Source of the DNA: Pseudomonas pseudonitroreducens
Lineage (GTDB): Bacteria > Pseudomonadota > Gammaproteobacteria > Pseudomonadales > Pseudomonadaceae
Assembly: GCF_021603645.1 (NCBI RefSeq)
Contig: NZ_BQHJ01000005.1
Span: forward strand, 1 to 64,000
Length of the DNA stretch: 64,000 nt
Direction: 5' to 3'
Part shown: positions 34,663 to 46,650 of the stretch, one piece after another
How positions within the stretch are numbered: position 1 is the stretch's first letter
How the letters are laid out: every line of letters starts with the position of its first letter
Position numbers and translations under genes: made by a program
The notes under the pieces: generated by a model
What the model was told of the DNA's origin: nothing
Database searches by the model: none
Seen by the model: the letters and a program-made list of their open reading frames with translations, nothing else

Positions 34663-35121
34663 ATGATTACCGTGAACCTGAACGGCAAGGACCATGAACT
34701 CGACGCTCCCGGCGAGATGCCGCTGCTCTGGGCCATACGCGACGTCGCCGGGCTGACCGGCACCAAGTACGGCTGCGGCATGGCGCTGTGCGGCGCTTGC
34801 ACCGTGCACATCGATGGCCAGCCGACGCGCTCCTGCGTTACCCCGCTGGCGGCGGTGGCCGGCAAGAAGATCACCACTATCGAGGCGGTGGCCGAGCAGG
34901 CCGCCGGCAAGGCGGTGCAGGATGCCTGGCGCAAACTCGACGTGGTGCAGTGCGGCTATTGCCAGTCCGGGCAGATCATGTCGGCCACCGCGCTGCTGGC
35001 TTCGAACAAGAAGCCCAGCGACGCCGACATCGACGCTGCCATGAGCGGCAACATCTGCCGCTGCGCCACCTATGCGCGGATCCGCGCGGCCATCCACGAC
35101 GCCGCCCAGACCCTGGCCTGA
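34663..35121 (+). CDS. Isoquinoline 1-oxidoreductase-type [2Fe-2S] small subunit
   Basis: 152 aa from ATG 34663, the usual size for this subunit; longer in-frame starts lack support. The plant-type [2Fe-2S] ligands appear as YGCGMALCGACTVHIDGQPTRSC (~40-62), and the second alpha-helical cluster as CGYCQSGQ and GNICRC (~100-138). It passes electrons from the molybdenum subunit to an acceptor. It is 11 bp upstream of the large subunit. No FAD subunit or cytochrome c subunit follows, so the electron acceptor is not encoded here. Confidence 0.92.
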   Translation: MITVNLNGKDHELDAPGEMPLLWAIRDVAGLTGTKYGCGMALCGACTVHIDGQPTRSCVTPLAAVAGKKITTIEAVAEQAAGKAVQDAWRKLDVVQCGYCQSGQIMSATALLASNKKPSDADIDAAMSGNICRCATYARIRAAIHDAAQTLA

Positions 35122-35132
35122 GGACCGATACC

Positions 35133-37376
<2,244 letters not shown>

Positions 37377-37392
37377 TGCCTGGCGGGTAACA

Positions 37393-37420
37393 CAAATGCC
37401 CCGCGCGAGCGGGGCATTTG
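37393..37420 (+). terminator. Terminator after the molybdenum hydroxylase operon
   Basis: CAAATGCCCCGC-GCGA-GCGGGGCATTTG, an 11-12 bp near-perfect stem, 16 bp past the stop. It can also act on the minus strand for the convergent 63-aa gene. Confidence 0.85.
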
Positions 37421-37447
37421 TCGTTCAGGGTCTAAGCTTTCCTGAGG

Positions 37448-37639
37448 TCAGGCGACCTGCTGTTCCTGCTCCTGGCAGATCAGCTCGCGCAGTACCCGGC
37501 GTTCTTCAGGCAGGGTGGCGGCGCTGTGCAGGGCAAGGCCGCCGTCCTCGTCGGTGACGGCGACCTGGGTTTCGAAGTGCAACTGCACCTCGTCCAGGGT
37601 GATGTAGGTGATGCGGTAGGCCGCGTCTAGGCTGTGCAT
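37448..37639 (-). CDS. Small hypothetical protein
   Basis: 63 aa if started at ATG 37639 (MHSLDAAYRITYITLDEVQLHFETQVAVTDEDG..., ending EQEQQVA). The sequence has sensible beta-strand and helix pattern and stops just before a terminator. No good RBS precedes this ATG, and the frame is open further upstream (ATG 37683, 37735), so the start is uncertain. No family recognised. Confidence 0.5.
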   Translation of the reverse strand: MHSLDAAYRITYITLDEVQLHFETQVAVTDEDGGLALHSAATLPEERRVLRELICQEQEQQVA

Positions 37640-37846
37640 GGTCGCAGGCTCGAGGTGGGAGGGGCGCAGGCCCGATGGCTGCATCCTCGCGCCGAGCGGG
37701 CAAGCGCGGAAGTGAATCGCCGTGATGGTGAACATCACCGAAGGCAATGGTGCCGGCGAGATTTTCCGGCATCTGTCATGCAGGACGGGTATCCTGCGCG
37801 GGCGTGCCCAAAAAGGGCATTTTGTAAATCGAATTGGAGCAGTGAC

Positions 37847-38182
37847 ATGAGCCGCGACAAGCAGCTTTTCCCGGAAGACGAAATCGGCGATGCCCTGTGG
37901 GCCCTGCAGGAAGACGGCGAAGACCTCTCCCTCGAGCATGAGGTGGAGTTCGCGGTGATCTTCCCGGACGAGCAGTCCGCCCTGGACTTCGCCATCATGC
38001 TGCTGCAGAACGGGCAGAAGGTGGCGTACTCCGAGTACGACGGCAACGACAAGCTGCCCTGGCAGGTCCTGGCCTACCCGGTGATGGAGCTCTCCCACGA
38101 GCACATCAGCGGCTACGCGGCGCTGCTGTCCGAGCACTCCGCCGACCTGGGCGGTCAGATGGACGGCTGGTCGGCGCTCTGA
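37847..38182 (+). CDS. rraB: RraB-family regulator of RNase E activity
   Basis: 111 aa from ATG 37847 (TTGGAGC upstream). It is an acidic protein with the RraB pattern: LFPEDEIGDALWALQEDGEDLS, EVEFAVIFPDEQSALDFA, and a C-terminal W. RraB of E. coli binds the C-terminal scaffold of RNase E and limits mRNA decay. It is monocistronic, followed by a strong terminator. The 207-bp gap upstream should hold its promoter. Confidence 0.85.
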   Translation: MSRDKQLFPEDEIGDALWALQEDGEDLSLEHEVEFAVIFPDEQSALDFAIMLLQNGQKVAYSEYDGNDKLPWQVLAYPVMELSHEHISGYAALLSEHSADLGGQMDGWSAL

Positions 38183-38201
38183 TCGGCTGACGCAGCATGA
38201 G

Positions 38202-38226
38202 AAACGGCGCCTTCGGGCGCCGTTTT
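38202..38226 (+). terminator. rraB terminator
   Basis: AAACGGCGCC-TTCG-GGCGCCGTTTT, a UUCG-capped 9-10 bp stem with T tail. Confidence 0.92.
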
Positions 38227-38258
38227 CTTTGGGCGGATGCCCCCGCCGCGCCTCGACT

Positions 38259-38470
38259 GTAGGAGCGAGCTTGCTCGCGAAGCGGGTTTCCCGGCGGTGC
38301 CAGTTCCGCAGGGCGGATAACGCGCCAGCGTTATCCGCCGCGCAACAGCTGGCGGATAACCTGTTCCAGGTTATGCGCCCTACGTCTGTTTGTAGGAGCG
38401 AGCTTGCTCGCGAAGCGGATTCCCCTGCGGCGCCAGCGTCAGGCGGGTTCGCCAGCAAGCTCGCTCCTGC
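38259..38470. repeat. Repeat mosaic: A unit, D unit, A inverted pair
   Basis: 38259-38282 is a single family A unit (GTAGGAGCGAGCTTGCTCGC). 38308-38384 is a family D unit (GGGCGGATAACGCGCC ... GTTCCAGGTTATGCGCCCTAC). 38392-38470 is a family A inverted pair. The block fills the gap between rraB and the DsbA-like gene. Confidence 0.85.
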
Positions 38471-38481
38471 GAAAGGCCAGG

Positions 38482-39141
38482 TCACTCCGGCAGCGGTGCG
38501 TTGCGTGCCACCTGGCGCAGCGCCTGCTCGTAGTAGTCGGTGCTCTGCGCCCCGGAGATCAACTGGCGGCCGTTAAGGATCACCGCCGGCACGGCGCGGA
38601 TACCGTGGCTGGTGTAGAAGTCCTCCTCGGCTACCACCTCGTCGGCGAAGGCGTCGCTGTCGAGGATTTCCCGCGCGCGCACGGCGTCCAGGCCGACGCT
38701 GACGGCCACTTCCAGCAGCACTTCCGGGTCGCTCGGGTCGCGCCCTTCGCTGAAGTAGGCATGCAGCAACGCCTGCTTCAGCGCCACGTCGCGGTGCGAC
38801 TCGGCCGCCCAGTGCAGCAGGCGGTGGGCGTCGAAGGTGTTGTAGATGCGGCTGCGCTTCTTCAGGTCGAAGTGCACGCCAACGTCCTCGCCCACGGAGC
38901 GCAAGTGTTCCTGGTTTCGGGCGATGTCCTCGGCGCTGCTGCCGTATTTGCGCTGCAGGTGCTCCACCAGGTCCTCGCCTTCGGCGGGCATGTCGGCGTT
39001 GAGCTCGAAGGGTTTGATGCGCAAGTCGACGGTCAGCTCGCCGTCCACCCGGCGCATGGCTTCCAGCAGGCCGTTGAGGCCGATGGCACACCAGGGGCAG
39101 ACCACGTCGGAGACGAAATCGATGGTGATGGCGTCGCTCAT
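38482..39141 (-). CDS. DsbA-family thiol oxidoreductase, FrnE-like
   Basis: 219 aa from ATG 39141; an upstream extension of the frame has no start support. It has a thioredoxin fold with active site VVCPWC near 14-19, an inserted helical domain, and a cis-Pro loop (GIRAVPAVILNG). There is no signal peptide, so it is cytoplasmic and belongs to the FrnE/polyketide-type DsbA group rather than the periplasmic disulfide catalysts. It lies alone between repeats and a 240-bp gap (39142-39381) in which I see nothing. Confidence 0.88.
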   Translation of the reverse strand: MSDAITIDFVSDVVCPWCAIGLNGLLEAMRRVDGELTVDLRIKPFELNADMPAEGEDLVEHLQRKYGSSAEDIARNQEHLRSVGEDVGVHFDLKKRSRIYNTFDAHRLLHWAAESHRDVALKQALLHAYFSEGRDPSDPEVLLEVAVSVGLDAVRAREILDSDAFADEVVAEEDFYTSHGIRAVPAVILNGRQLISGAQSTDYYEQALRQVARNAPLPE

Positions 39142-39381
39142 GGGGCGAACTCCGGCAAATGGGCGAGCATCAAGCATGGACCCGGAAGGGTGTTTCAATC
39201 CAGTAACGCAGCGGCCGAACGGCGCCGCCGCGCTGGCGCGATTCGCCGCAGAACGGCGCAACCTGCTGATTCTGAAAGCCCGAATTGCCGCCGCCGGTCC
39301 GCCGGTGACTCCCGCGCAGAGCCCGCTAGTCGCGACGACTGGCGGAGGAGGAGGGGCGACGTCCCTGTCGCGAAGGGGAAA

Positions 39382-41793
39382 TCAGAAGTCCAGGGTCATC
39401 GACAGCTTCAGGGTGCGCGGGTCGCCCTGGGTCAGGTAGCCGCCAATGGTGGAGGCCCAGTACGACTTGTTGGCGACGTTCTCCAGGTTGGCGCGCAGCG
39501 TCACGTCGCGCTCGTCGACCTTGAAGGCGTAGCGGGCGCCGAGGTCGAAGCGGGTCCAGGCCGGGATGCTCAGGTCGTTGGCGGCGTCCAGGTACTGGCC
39601 GCCGGTGCGCAGCACGCGGCCGTTGATGGCGGCGCCCTGGATGCCGGGGACGTCCCAGTCGGCGCCCAGGTTGTACTGGAAGGTCGGCACGCCCACGGCG
39701 CGGTTACCGTCGGTCTTGCCGCCGGCGGTGTTCTTCAGCTCGGTGTCGATCCAGGTGCCGCCGGCCAGCAGGCGCAGGCCGTCCACCGGCTCGCCGAAGA
39801 TGTTCAGCTCGATGCCGCGGTTTTCCTGCTCGCCGTCGACGCTGAAGATCTTCGAGTCCGGGTCGGTGGTGCTGAAGGGCTGCTCGATGCGGTAGAAGGC
39901 CAGGTTGCCGCCGTAGCTGCCGAAGTCCAGCTTGGCACCCACTTCCACCTGTTTGGAACGGTTCGGCGCGAACACTTCGCCGAAGTTTGCCGCGCTGCTG
40001 GGTGCGGTCGGGCCGGCGGCCAGGCCTTCGATGCGGTTGGCGTAGAGCGACAGGTATTCGGTGGGTTTCACTACCAGGCCATAGACTGGCGTGGTGATGG
40101 ATTCGTCGTAGGTGGCGGTGCGCTTGCCGACGTAGTTCCAGCCATCGGTGCCGATGCTCTGGCGGCGTACGCCGACGGTCAGCAGCACGCGGTCGTCGAG
40201 GAAGCCCAGGGTATCGGCGGCGGCCAGGCTCTTGTTCAGTGTCTTGCCGACGATGCCGGGGTCGCTGTAGTCGCCGCCGGTAAGGGTTGGCGCGGGCTTG
40301 GGCGTCTGCACCGGGTTATAGATGTCGGTGGGGTAGCGCTTGGTGGCCATGGTGTAGGCGCTGCGCTGCTCGGCCCAGATGCCGGCGACGCTGAGATTCA
40401 TCTGGTGGCTGACCGGGCCGGTGGCGAAGTGGCCGTTGAGGCCGGCCATGGCGCTCTTGTTGTCCTCGTCGTGGGTGGCGTCCATCATGCCGCCGCCTGC
40501 GGCACCGTAGTTGTCGCTGAGCGTCAGGGCCGAGTAGGCGCCGTTCTCGCGGGTGTGCTTGGCGCCGCCGGAGAGGTAGGCCGTCCAGCTGTCGTTGAGG
40601 TCGTACTCGGCGCGGAACATGCCGAAGCTGTCTTCCAGCTGCGAGTAGCTCCAGGACTGGCCGTAGTTGTGCTCGGCGTCCGGGGCGTGGGGAATGCTGG
40701 TGACGCCGGTGCCGACGTAGACCACCGGGCGACCCTGGTTGATGCGCTGCTTCTGGTAGCCGAAGTCGGTCATCAGGCGCAGGCGCTCGCCGCGGTAGTC
40801 GAGGTTGACGGTGGCCAGCTTGTAACGCTGGTTCTCGTCGTCGACGCCGGTCTCGCCCTCGCGCTGGGCCAGGTTGACCCGCGCGCCGAAGCGGTTGTCC
40901 TCGCCGAAGCGCTGGCCGAGGTCGAGGTGCTCGCCGATCTGGTTGTCGCTGCCATAGCCCAGGGTCACGCTGCGGGTGGGGACGTCGTCGGCGCGCTTGG
41001 TCTGCAGGTTGACCGCACCGCCAATGCCGCTGCCGCTGGGCGTCACGCCGTTGATGAAGGCGTTGGGGCCCTTGAACAGCTCGACGCGTTCCAGCGATTC
41101 GGTGCCGATGATCTGCCGCGGGGTGACGCCGTACAGGCCGTTGAGCGAGACGTCGTCAGTGCTCAGCGGCAGGCCGCGGATGACAAAGATCTGCGAGAAG
41201 TTGCCGTAGCCATTGCCCTGGCGCACCGAGGCATCGTTGAGCAGCACGTCGCCAACGGTCTGCGCCTGCTGGTCCTGGATGGTCCTGGCGGTGTAGCTGG
41301 CGAAGCTGAAGGGCACGTCCTGCATGTCCTGGTCACCCAGCATGCCCAGCCGCGCGCCACGGGCGACCTGGCCACCGGCATAGGCGGGCGGCAGCTCGCC
41401 GCGCTGCTGCACGGCGCCGCTGACGGTGGTGGCGTCCATCTCCAGGGCACCGCTGTCATCTGGCGCGGCCTCCACGCCGTAGCCGCTGCTCTTGCGTACC
41501 AGGCGGTAGCCGCTGCCTTCGAGCAGGCGTTCCAGGCCTTGCTCCGGCGCGAAGCTGCCTTTCAGCCCTGTGCTTTGCTGAGCATTCAGCGCCTGCGCCT
41601 CGAAGGCCAGCGGCACGCCGGCCTGGGCGGCAAAGCGGGCCAGCACCTCGCCCAGCGGGCCGGGGGCGATGTCGTACTGGCGCTGTTCGCTGCTGGCTTC
41701 GGCGGCCAGGGTGGGCAGCACGACGCCGCCAGTCAGGGCCAGGCCGACGGCCAGGGCTAGGGAGTGCGGGCGGAGGCGGGAGCGGAGGAGCAT
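39382..41793 (-). CDS. TonB-dependent ferric-siderophore receptor with signalling (STN) domain
   Basis: 803 aa from ATG 41793 (AGGAA six bases upstream). After the signal peptide comes an STN/secretin-like domain (QYDIAPGPLGEVLARFAAQAGVPLAFE ... GLERLLEGSGYRLV), the mark of receptors that signal to an anti-sigma factor. Then come the plug (QTVGDVLLNDASVRQGNG ... VELFKGPNAFINGVTPSGSGIGGAVN) and a 22-strand barrel ending in LSMTLDF with C-terminal Phe. It resembles Fox/Fiu/FpvA-type receptors; the siderophore is not known. With the FecR and FecI genes upstream it forms a cell-surface signalling system. Confidence 0.92.
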   Translation of the reverse strand: MLLRSRLRPHSLALAVGLALTGGVVLPTLAAEASSEQRQYDIAPGPLGEVLARFAAQAGVPLAFEAQALNAQQSTGLKGSFAPEQGLERLLEGSGYRLVRKSSGYGVEAAPDDSGALEMDATTVSGAVQQRGELPPAYAGGQVARGARLGMLGDQDMQDVPFSFASYTARTIQDQQAQTVGDVLLNDASVRQGNGYGNFSQIFVIRGLPLSTDDVSLNGLYGVTPRQIIGTESLERVELFKGPNAFINGVTPSGSGIGGAVNLQTKRADDVPTRSVTLGYGSDNQIGEHLDLGQRFGEDNRFGARVNLAQREGETGVDDENQRYKLATVNLDYRGERLRLMTDFGYQKQRINQGRPVVYVGTGVTSIPHAPDAEHNYGQSWSYSQLEDSFGMFRAEYDLNDSWTAYLSGGAKHTRENGAYSALTLSDNYGAAGGGMMDATHDEDNKSAMAGLNGHFATGPVSHQMNLSVAGIWAEQRSAYTMATKRYPTDIYNPVQTPKPAPTLTGGDYSDPGIVGKTLNKSLAAADTLGFLDDRVLLTVGVRRQSIGTDGWNYVGKRTATYDESITTPVYGLVVKPTEYLSLYANRIEGLAAGPTAPSSAANFGEVFAPNRSKQVEVGAKLDFGSYGGNLAFYRIEQPFSTTDPDSKIFSVDGEQENRGIELNIFGEPVDGLRLLAGGTWIDTELKNTAGGKTDGNRAVGVPTFQYNLGADWDVPGIQGAAINGRVLRTGGQYLDAANDLSIPAWTRFDLGARYAFKVDERDVTLRANLENVANKSYWASTIGGYLTQGDPRTLKLSMTLDF

Positions 41794-41898
41794 GGAGTGT
41801 TCCTGTCGGCGAATAGAGGTTGTCTTCCTCTTCACCGGGCGAGAGCGGAAAAGGTGTCAGGGGCGGGCAAAAAAATTTCAGAGTGTTGGGCTTTTGTT

Positions 41899-42119
41899 GT
41901 AGGAGCGAGCTTGCTCGCGAACCGCCTAACGCCAGTGCGGCCGGAGAATCTGTTCGCGAGCAATGACTAGGCGCCCCCCTCGCTCCTACAGATGGCCGGA
42001 TATTTCGCTATGGGGGGAATACATCGCGCAGAAATTTCCACTTCGTAGGGCGCATAACGCGCCAGCGTTATCCGCCGCTGGAGGACGGCGGATAACTTGT
42101 TCCAAGTTATGCGTCCTAC
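41899..42119. repeat. Family A pair (one arm disrupted) and family D unit
   Basis: 41899-41922 is an intact family A unit. Its inverted partner near 41950-41990 is split: TTCGCGAGCAA, then 16 unrelated bases, then TCGCTCCTACA. 42045-42119 is a family D unit (GTAGGGCGCATAACGCGCC ... AAGTTATGCGTCCTAC). The 346-bp gap between the receptor and fecR holds only these. Confidence 0.8.
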
Positions 42120-42139
42120 GATAGCGACGCGTAGATTGT

Positions 42140-43075
42140 TCAGGCCGGCTCGACGGTCACCCAGTAGCGCGTCAGCCGCCGCAGCTTCACCGGCAGCATG
42201 TCCGCCAGCAGCGCCAGCCCGGCGTCGCTGTCGCCAACCGGGATCGCCCCGGTCACGCGCAGATTGGCCAGGCGCGGGTCACAGCGCAGGAAGCCGCTGC
42301 GGTAGCGGCCGAGTTCTTCCAGCAGGGCATCCAGGCGCATGCCCTGGGCCAGCAGCATGCCGTTCTCCCAGGCGCTGGCGTTGGCGTCCGCGGTTTGCAG
42401 GGACTGGAAGCCCTGCGCGCCGAACACCAACTGCTGGCCGGTGCCGACCACCTGGCTGGCGTAACCGGGCAGTTCGACGCTGACCTCCTTGCCCAGCACC
42501 GCGACCCGGCAGGCATCGCCGAGGTCGCGCAGGCTGAAGCGCGCGGACTGGGTGCGCAGCAGGCCGTGTCGGCTGTCGACGAGGAACGGACGCGGATCGG
42601 GGAGGGCGTCGACGAGGATTTCGCCTTCCACCAGGCTGAGGCGGCGTTCGCCGGCGTTGAAGGCGACATTCACCGCGCTGCCGGTATTCAGCGTGATCTG
42701 GCTGCCATCTGGCAGGCGCAGGTGCTTGCGCTCGCCCACGCCGGTGCGCAGGTCGGCATTCCACTCCGCCCACGGCATCTGCCGGCCCACCAGCCAGGCA
42801 GCCGGGGCTACTGCCATCAACACGCCCAGGCGGTTGAGCATCTGCCGGCGGCTCAGGCCGCTGCGTTGCAGGCTCTGCCGGCCGAGCCCCGGCGGCAGCT
42901 GGCGCAGGCCGAGCAGGGCTTCGGCGCGGCGCCAGGCTTCGGCGTGCTGGGCGCTGCGCGCGCGCCATTGCTCGATGGCTTGCAGATCGGCGTTGCTGGC
43001 CGGGTGTTCGTTGAGGCGCACCAGCCAGTCGGCGGCTTCGCCGAGGATGCCGGGGTCCAGCGGTTGTTCGCGCAT
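42140..43075 (-). CDS. FecR-like anti-sigma regulator
   Basis: 311 aa. The N-terminus is the DUF4880/FecR cytoplasmic part ([46 protein letters not shown]). A hydrophobic segment around 85-100 ([14 protein letters not shown]) is followed by a periplasmic FecR domain ([31 protein letters not shown]). A C-terminal STN-interacting part ends at VTVEPA. It would relay receptor occupancy to the adjacent ECF sigma factor. The start overlaps the sigma gene stop. Confidence 0.92.
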   Translation of the reverse strand: MREQPLDPGILGEAADWLVRLNEHPASNADLQAIEQWRARSAQHAEAWRRAEALLGLRQLPPGLGRQSLQRSGLSRRQMLNRLGVLMAVAPAAWLVGRQMPWAEWNADLRTGVGERKHLRLPDGSQITLNTGSAVNVAFNAGERRLSLVEGEILVDALPDPRPFLVDSRHGLLRTQSARFSLRDLGDACRVAVLGKEVSVELPGYASQVVGTGQQLVFGAQGFQSLQTADANASAWENGMLLAQGMRLDALLEELGRYRSGFLRCDPRLANLRVTGAIPVGDSDAGLALLADMLPVKLRRLTRYWVTVEPA

Positions 43076-43578
43076 CAGGCGACGCTCAGGCAGGCGACGA
43101 AGCCGGCGCGCATGTAGCGCTTCACGCTGGCCAGGGAAATGCCCAGGCGCTCAGCGATCAGCGGGTAGGTCAGGCCATCCAGTTGCGACAGCAGGAAAGC
43201 CTCGCGAGTCAGCGCCGGCAATTCGCTCAGGGCAGTATCGATACGCTCCAGCGCCTCGAAGATCAGTTCGCGGGTTTCCGGGCCAGGCACCCGCTCTTCG
43301 GGCAGCGCGGCGACGCTTTCCAGGTAGGCGCGCTCGATCTCCTGGCGCCGCCAGCGGTCCACCAGCAGACCCTTGGCGATGTGGGTGAGAAGGGCGCGCG
43401 GGCGTTCGCCGAGGTCCTCCAGCGGCCGCCGCAACAGGCGCAGGAAGGTGTCATGGGCGAGGTCGGCGGCATCCCAGGCGTTGCCCAGCTTGCCGCGCAG
43501 CCACTGCTGGAGCCAGCCGTTGTGCTCGTTATAGAGAGTGTGCAGGTGCTGCGGGGAAGGGGATTCGACGGGGGCCAC
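43075..43578 (-). CDS. FecI-type ECF sigma factor
   Basis: 167 aa from GTG 43578, the only available start after the upstream stop at 43597-43599. It has sigma region 2 ([36 protein letters not shown]) and region 4 ([40 protein letters not shown]). It directs RNA polymerase to the receptor promoter when the siderophore is bound. A Fur-box-like sequence sits 24 bp upstream, so iron repression is expected. It is in one operon with the FecR gene (3-nt overlap). Confidence 0.92.
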   Translation of the reverse strand: MAPVESPSPQHLHTLYNEHNGWLQQWLRGKLGNAWDAADLAHDTFLRLLRRPLEDLGERPRALLTHIAKGLLVDRWRRQEIERAYLESVAALPEERVPGPETRELIFEALERIDTALSELPALTREAFLLSQLDGLTYPLIAERLGISLASVKRYMRAGFVACLSVA

Positions 43579-43601
43579 GGTACGTGCGTCAGATTTTCAT
43601 T

Positions 43602-43619
43602 TGAGAATGCCTATCATTT
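43602..43619. promoter_or_regulatory. Candidate Fur box upstream of fecI
   Basis: Read on the minus strand, AAATGATAGGCATTCTCA aligns with the Fur consensus GATAATGATAATCATTATC at about 12 of 15 positions (ATGATA--CATT-TC). Its position just before the sigma-factor start fits iron repression. Confidence 0.7.
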
Positions 43620-43836
43620 TATGGTTTTCCCGCCGTGCAGCGCAATGCCGGAGCGACGCAGCCGGTCGGACTGCGACACCGGCGACCTCGCCGCACTGGA
43701 ATTGCCACGAAGACGCGCTACCTTGAGCCTGTTGCGCTCAGAAATTTCTGATGCCGCACTTCCTCCCGCCGTCCCGCGCAGGCAACGGACCCGCAGCAGC
43801 AGGCCCGGCAGTCAACCAGCAGAAACGGAGCACAGC

Positions 43837-45945
43837 ATGGCTCGCAATACGCCCATCGAGCTTTACCGCAATATCGGCATCGTCGCCCACGTGGACGCCG
43901 GCAAGACCACCACGACCGAGCGCATCCTTTTCTACACCGGCGTGAACCACAAGATGGGCGAGGTGCACGACGGCGCGGCGACCATGGACTGGATGGTGCA
44001 GGAACAGGAACGCGGCATCACCATCACCTCGGCGGCCACCACGGCGTTCTGGCAGGGCTCGACCAAGCAGTACGACCACAAGTACCGCTTCAACATCATC
44101 GACACCCCCGGGCACGTCGACTTCACCATCGAGGTGGAGCGCTCGCTGCGCGTGCTCGATGGCGCGGTGGTGGTGTTCAGCGGCGCCGACGGCGTCGAGC
44201 CGCAGTCCGAGACGGTCTGGCGCCAGGCCAACAAGTACCACGTGCCGCGCCTGGCCTACGTCAACAAGATGGACCGCCAGGGTGCCGACTTCCTCCGTGT
44301 GGTCGCGCAGATCAAGCAGCGCCTGGGCCACACGCCGGTGCCGATCCAGCTGGCCATCGGCTCGGAGGAAAACTTCGCCGGGCAGATCGACCTGGTGAAG
44401 ATGAAAGCCATCGTCTGGAACGACGCCGACCAGGGCACCAGTTACACCGAGGAGCCGATCCCCACCGAACTGCAGGCGCTGGCGGACGAATGGCGCGCGC
44501 ACATGGTCGAGGCCGCCGCCGAAGCCAACGACGAGCTGATGAACAAGTACCTCGAGGGCGAGGAACTGAGCATCGCGGAAATCAAGGCCGGCCTGCGCCA
44601 GCGCACCCTGGCCAACGAGATCGTCCCGGCGGTGCTGGGCTCCTCGTTCAAGAACAAGGGCGTGCCGCTGGTGCTCGACGCCGTCATCGACTACTTGCCG
44701 GCGCCGTCGGAAATCCCCGCGATCAACGGCACCGACCCGGATGATGAAGAGAAGCACCTGGAGCGCCACGCCGACGACAGCGAGCCGTTCTCTGCATTGG
44801 CCTTCAAGATCGCCACCGACCCCTTCGTCGGCACCCTGACCTTCGCCCGCGTCTATTCCGGCGTGCTCAGCAGCGGCGACGCCGTGCTCAACTCGGTGAA
44901 GATCAAGAAGGAACGCGTCGGCCGGATGGTGCAGATGCACGCCAACCAGCGCGAGGAGATCAAGGAAGTACGCGCCGGCGACATCGCCGCGCTGATCGGC
45001 ATGAAGGACGTCACCACCGGCGACACCCTGTGCTCCATCGACAAGCCGATCATCCTCGAACGCATGGACTTCCCCGACCCGGTGATCTCCGTGGCCGTGG
45101 AACCCAAGACCAAGGCCGACCAGGAGAAGATGGGCATTGCCCTGTCCAAGCTGGCCCAGGAAGACCCCTCGTTCCGCGTCAAGACCGACGAGGAAACCGG
45201 GCAGACCATCATCTCCGGCATGGGCGAGTTGCACCTGGACATCATCGTCGACCGTATGCGCCGCGAGTTCAACGTCGAGGCCAATATCGGCAAGCCGCAG
45301 GTGGCCTACCGCGAGGCGATCCGCAAGAAGTGCGAGATCGAAGGCAAGTTCGTCCGCCAGTCCGGCGGCCGTGGCCAGTTCGGCCACTGCTGGATTCGCT
45401 TCGAGCCGGGCGACGAGGGCAAGGATGGGCTGGAGTTCGTCAACGAGGTGGTCGGCGGCGTGATCCCGCGTGAGTTCATCCCGGCGATCCAGAAGGGCAT
45501 CGAGGAACAGATGCAGAACGGCGTGCTCGCCGGCTACCCGCTGATCGGCCTGAAGGCCTCGGTATTCGACGGCTCCTACCACGACGTCGACTCCAGCGAG
45601 ATGGCGTTCAAGATCGCCGCATCGATGGCCACCAAGCAGCTCTCGCAGAAGGGCGGCGCGGTGCTGCTGGAGCCGGTGATGAAGGTCGAAGTGGTGACGC
45701 CGGAAGACTACATGGGTGACGTGATGGGCGACCTGAACCGCCGGCGCGGGCTGATCCAGGGGATGGAAGATACGCCGGCCGGCAAGGTCATTCGCGCCGA
45801 GGTGCCGCTGGGCGAGATGTTCGGCTATGCCACGGATGTGCGCTCGATGTCCCAGGGGCGCGCGAGCTACTCGATGGAGTTCACCAAGTACGCCGAAGCG
45901 CCGGCGAATATCGCCGAGGCGATTATCAAGAAGGCACACGGCTGA
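43837..45945 (+). CDS. fusA2: Elongation factor G, second paralogue (FusA2)
   Basis: 702 aa from ATG 43837 (CGGAG upstream). GTPase motifs are intact: [13 protein letters not shown] (G1), DTPGHVD (G3), NKMDRQ (G4). Domains II-V follow in order, to [18 protein letters not shown]. The sequence is very close to P. aeruginosa FusA2 (PA2071) as remembered. There is no adjacent rpsL, rpsG or tufA, so this is the orphan EF-G rather than the str-operon copy. Second EF-G copies often act in ribosome recycling or in fusidic-acid tolerance; which applies here is unknown. Confidence 0.92.
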   Translation: MARNTPIELYRNIGIVAHVDAGKTTTTERILFYTGVNHKMGEVHDGAATMDWMVQEQERGITITSAATTAFWQGSTKQYDHKYRFNIIDTPGHVDFTIEVERSLRVLDGAVVVFSGADGVEPQSETVWRQANKYHVPRLAYVNKMDRQGADFLRVVAQIKQRLGHTPVPIQLAIGSEENFAGQIDLVKMKAIVWNDADQGTSYTEEPIPTELQALADEWRAHMVEAAAEANDELMNKYLEGEELSIAEIKAGLRQRTLANEIVPAVLGSSFKNKGVPLVLDAVIDYLPAPSEIPAINGTDPDDEEKHLERHADDSEPFSALAFKIATDPFVGTLTFARVYSGVLSSGDAVLNSVKIKKERVGRMVQMHANQREEIKEVRAGDIAALIGMKDVTTGDTLCSIDKPIILERMDFPDPVISVAVEPKTKADQEKMGIALSKLAQEDPSFRVKTDEETGQTIISGMGELHLDIIVDRMRREFNVEANIGKPQVAYREAIRKKCEIEGKFVRQSGGRGQFGHCWIRFEPGDEGKDGLEFVNEVVGGVIPREFIPAIQKGIEEQMQNGVLAGYPLIGLKASVFDGSYHDVDSSEMAFKIAASMATKQLSQKGGAVLLEPVMKVEVVTPEDYMGDVMGDLNRRRGLIQGMEDTPAGKVIRAEVPLGEMFGYATDVRSMSQGRASYSMEFTKYAEAPANIAEAIIKKAHG

Positions 45946-45962
45946 GGTTTCCCTGATCCAAT

Positions 45963-45990
45963 GACGGCGCCTAAAGGCGCCGTGTTTTTT
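45963..45990 (+). terminator. fusA2 terminator
   Basis: ACGGCGCC-TAAA-GGCGCCGTGTTTTTT, an 8-bp perfect stem with T tail, 18 bp after the stop. Confidence 0.92.
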
Positions 45991-46005
45991 GGAGATTGGC
46001 ATTTC

Positions 46006-46650
46006 TGCGCCGCTTCAGTGTGCCCGGGTGTATTGGGTTTCGCCCCCTCGGGCGAGTTACTTTGGCAAACGCCCCAAAGTAACCAAAGGTCTTGCCCCGA
46101 CATACGGCCCGGCTTTGCCGGGATACCCCTCGCCGGCACCATTTTAGGGGCACGCCGCGAAGGGCCATCCCTGGCCCATCGCGGCTCTGGCGGCATCCAT
46201 GCCGCCAAACCCCAAAAATGGTGCCAGCGAGGGGCCTCCTGTAAGGGGCGGTTGCGCGCCAGGGACTTTGGGTATTCGTTTGCTGGTTTTCGTATTTTTT
46301 CCAACCCAAAGCTTCGCGGAGAAGAAACAGCTCTCTGCTCCGGATTTTGCTCTGTCTCATCAGGATTTCCAGAGAAATCCCCGCACGCTCCGGAGTGCCC
46401 CTTTCAGGAGGCCGAAGGTGATCGGAGTTTCAGGGGTAGAGCGGCATGGATGCCGCGGAAGCCGCGACTGGCCATGGATGGCCCTTCGCGGCGGGCCCCT
46501 GAAACTCCGAGGAACCGAGGGTATTTTTCGCGAAGCGAAAAACCGGATGTAGGGGCTAGACCTTTTGGTTCCTTTTGGGGCGTTTGCCAAAAGGGACTCG
46601 CCCGAGGGGGCGAAACAAAATATCTCAGCGCACGCCGAAGCGGCGCACAC
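46006..46650. repeat. Long tripartite palindromic element (~640 bp)
   Basis: The outer arms 46006-46107 and 46543-46649 are inverted copies (shared TTTCGCCCCCTCGGGCGAGT, GGCAAACGCCCC, CCAAA, and a TGCGCCGCTTC end). Nested inside are two further palindromes: 46127-46235 (GGCACCATTTT with AAAATGGTGCC) and 46423-46510 (GGAGTTTCAGGGG with CCCCTGAAACTCC). Both contain a GGCAT(GGATG)CCGC hairpin. Open frames across it (45961-46671, 46199-46552) are by-products of the repeat. It fills most of the 931-bp gap between fusA2 and the kinase gene. It could fold as a cruciform or a structured RNA. Confidence 0.85.

Noticed and set aside
38404-41760. Plus-strand open frame of ~1100 codons opposite the TonB receptor
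   Set aside because: Gly/Val/Ala-rich composition typical of the complement of a GC-rich gene; no start support and no motifs.
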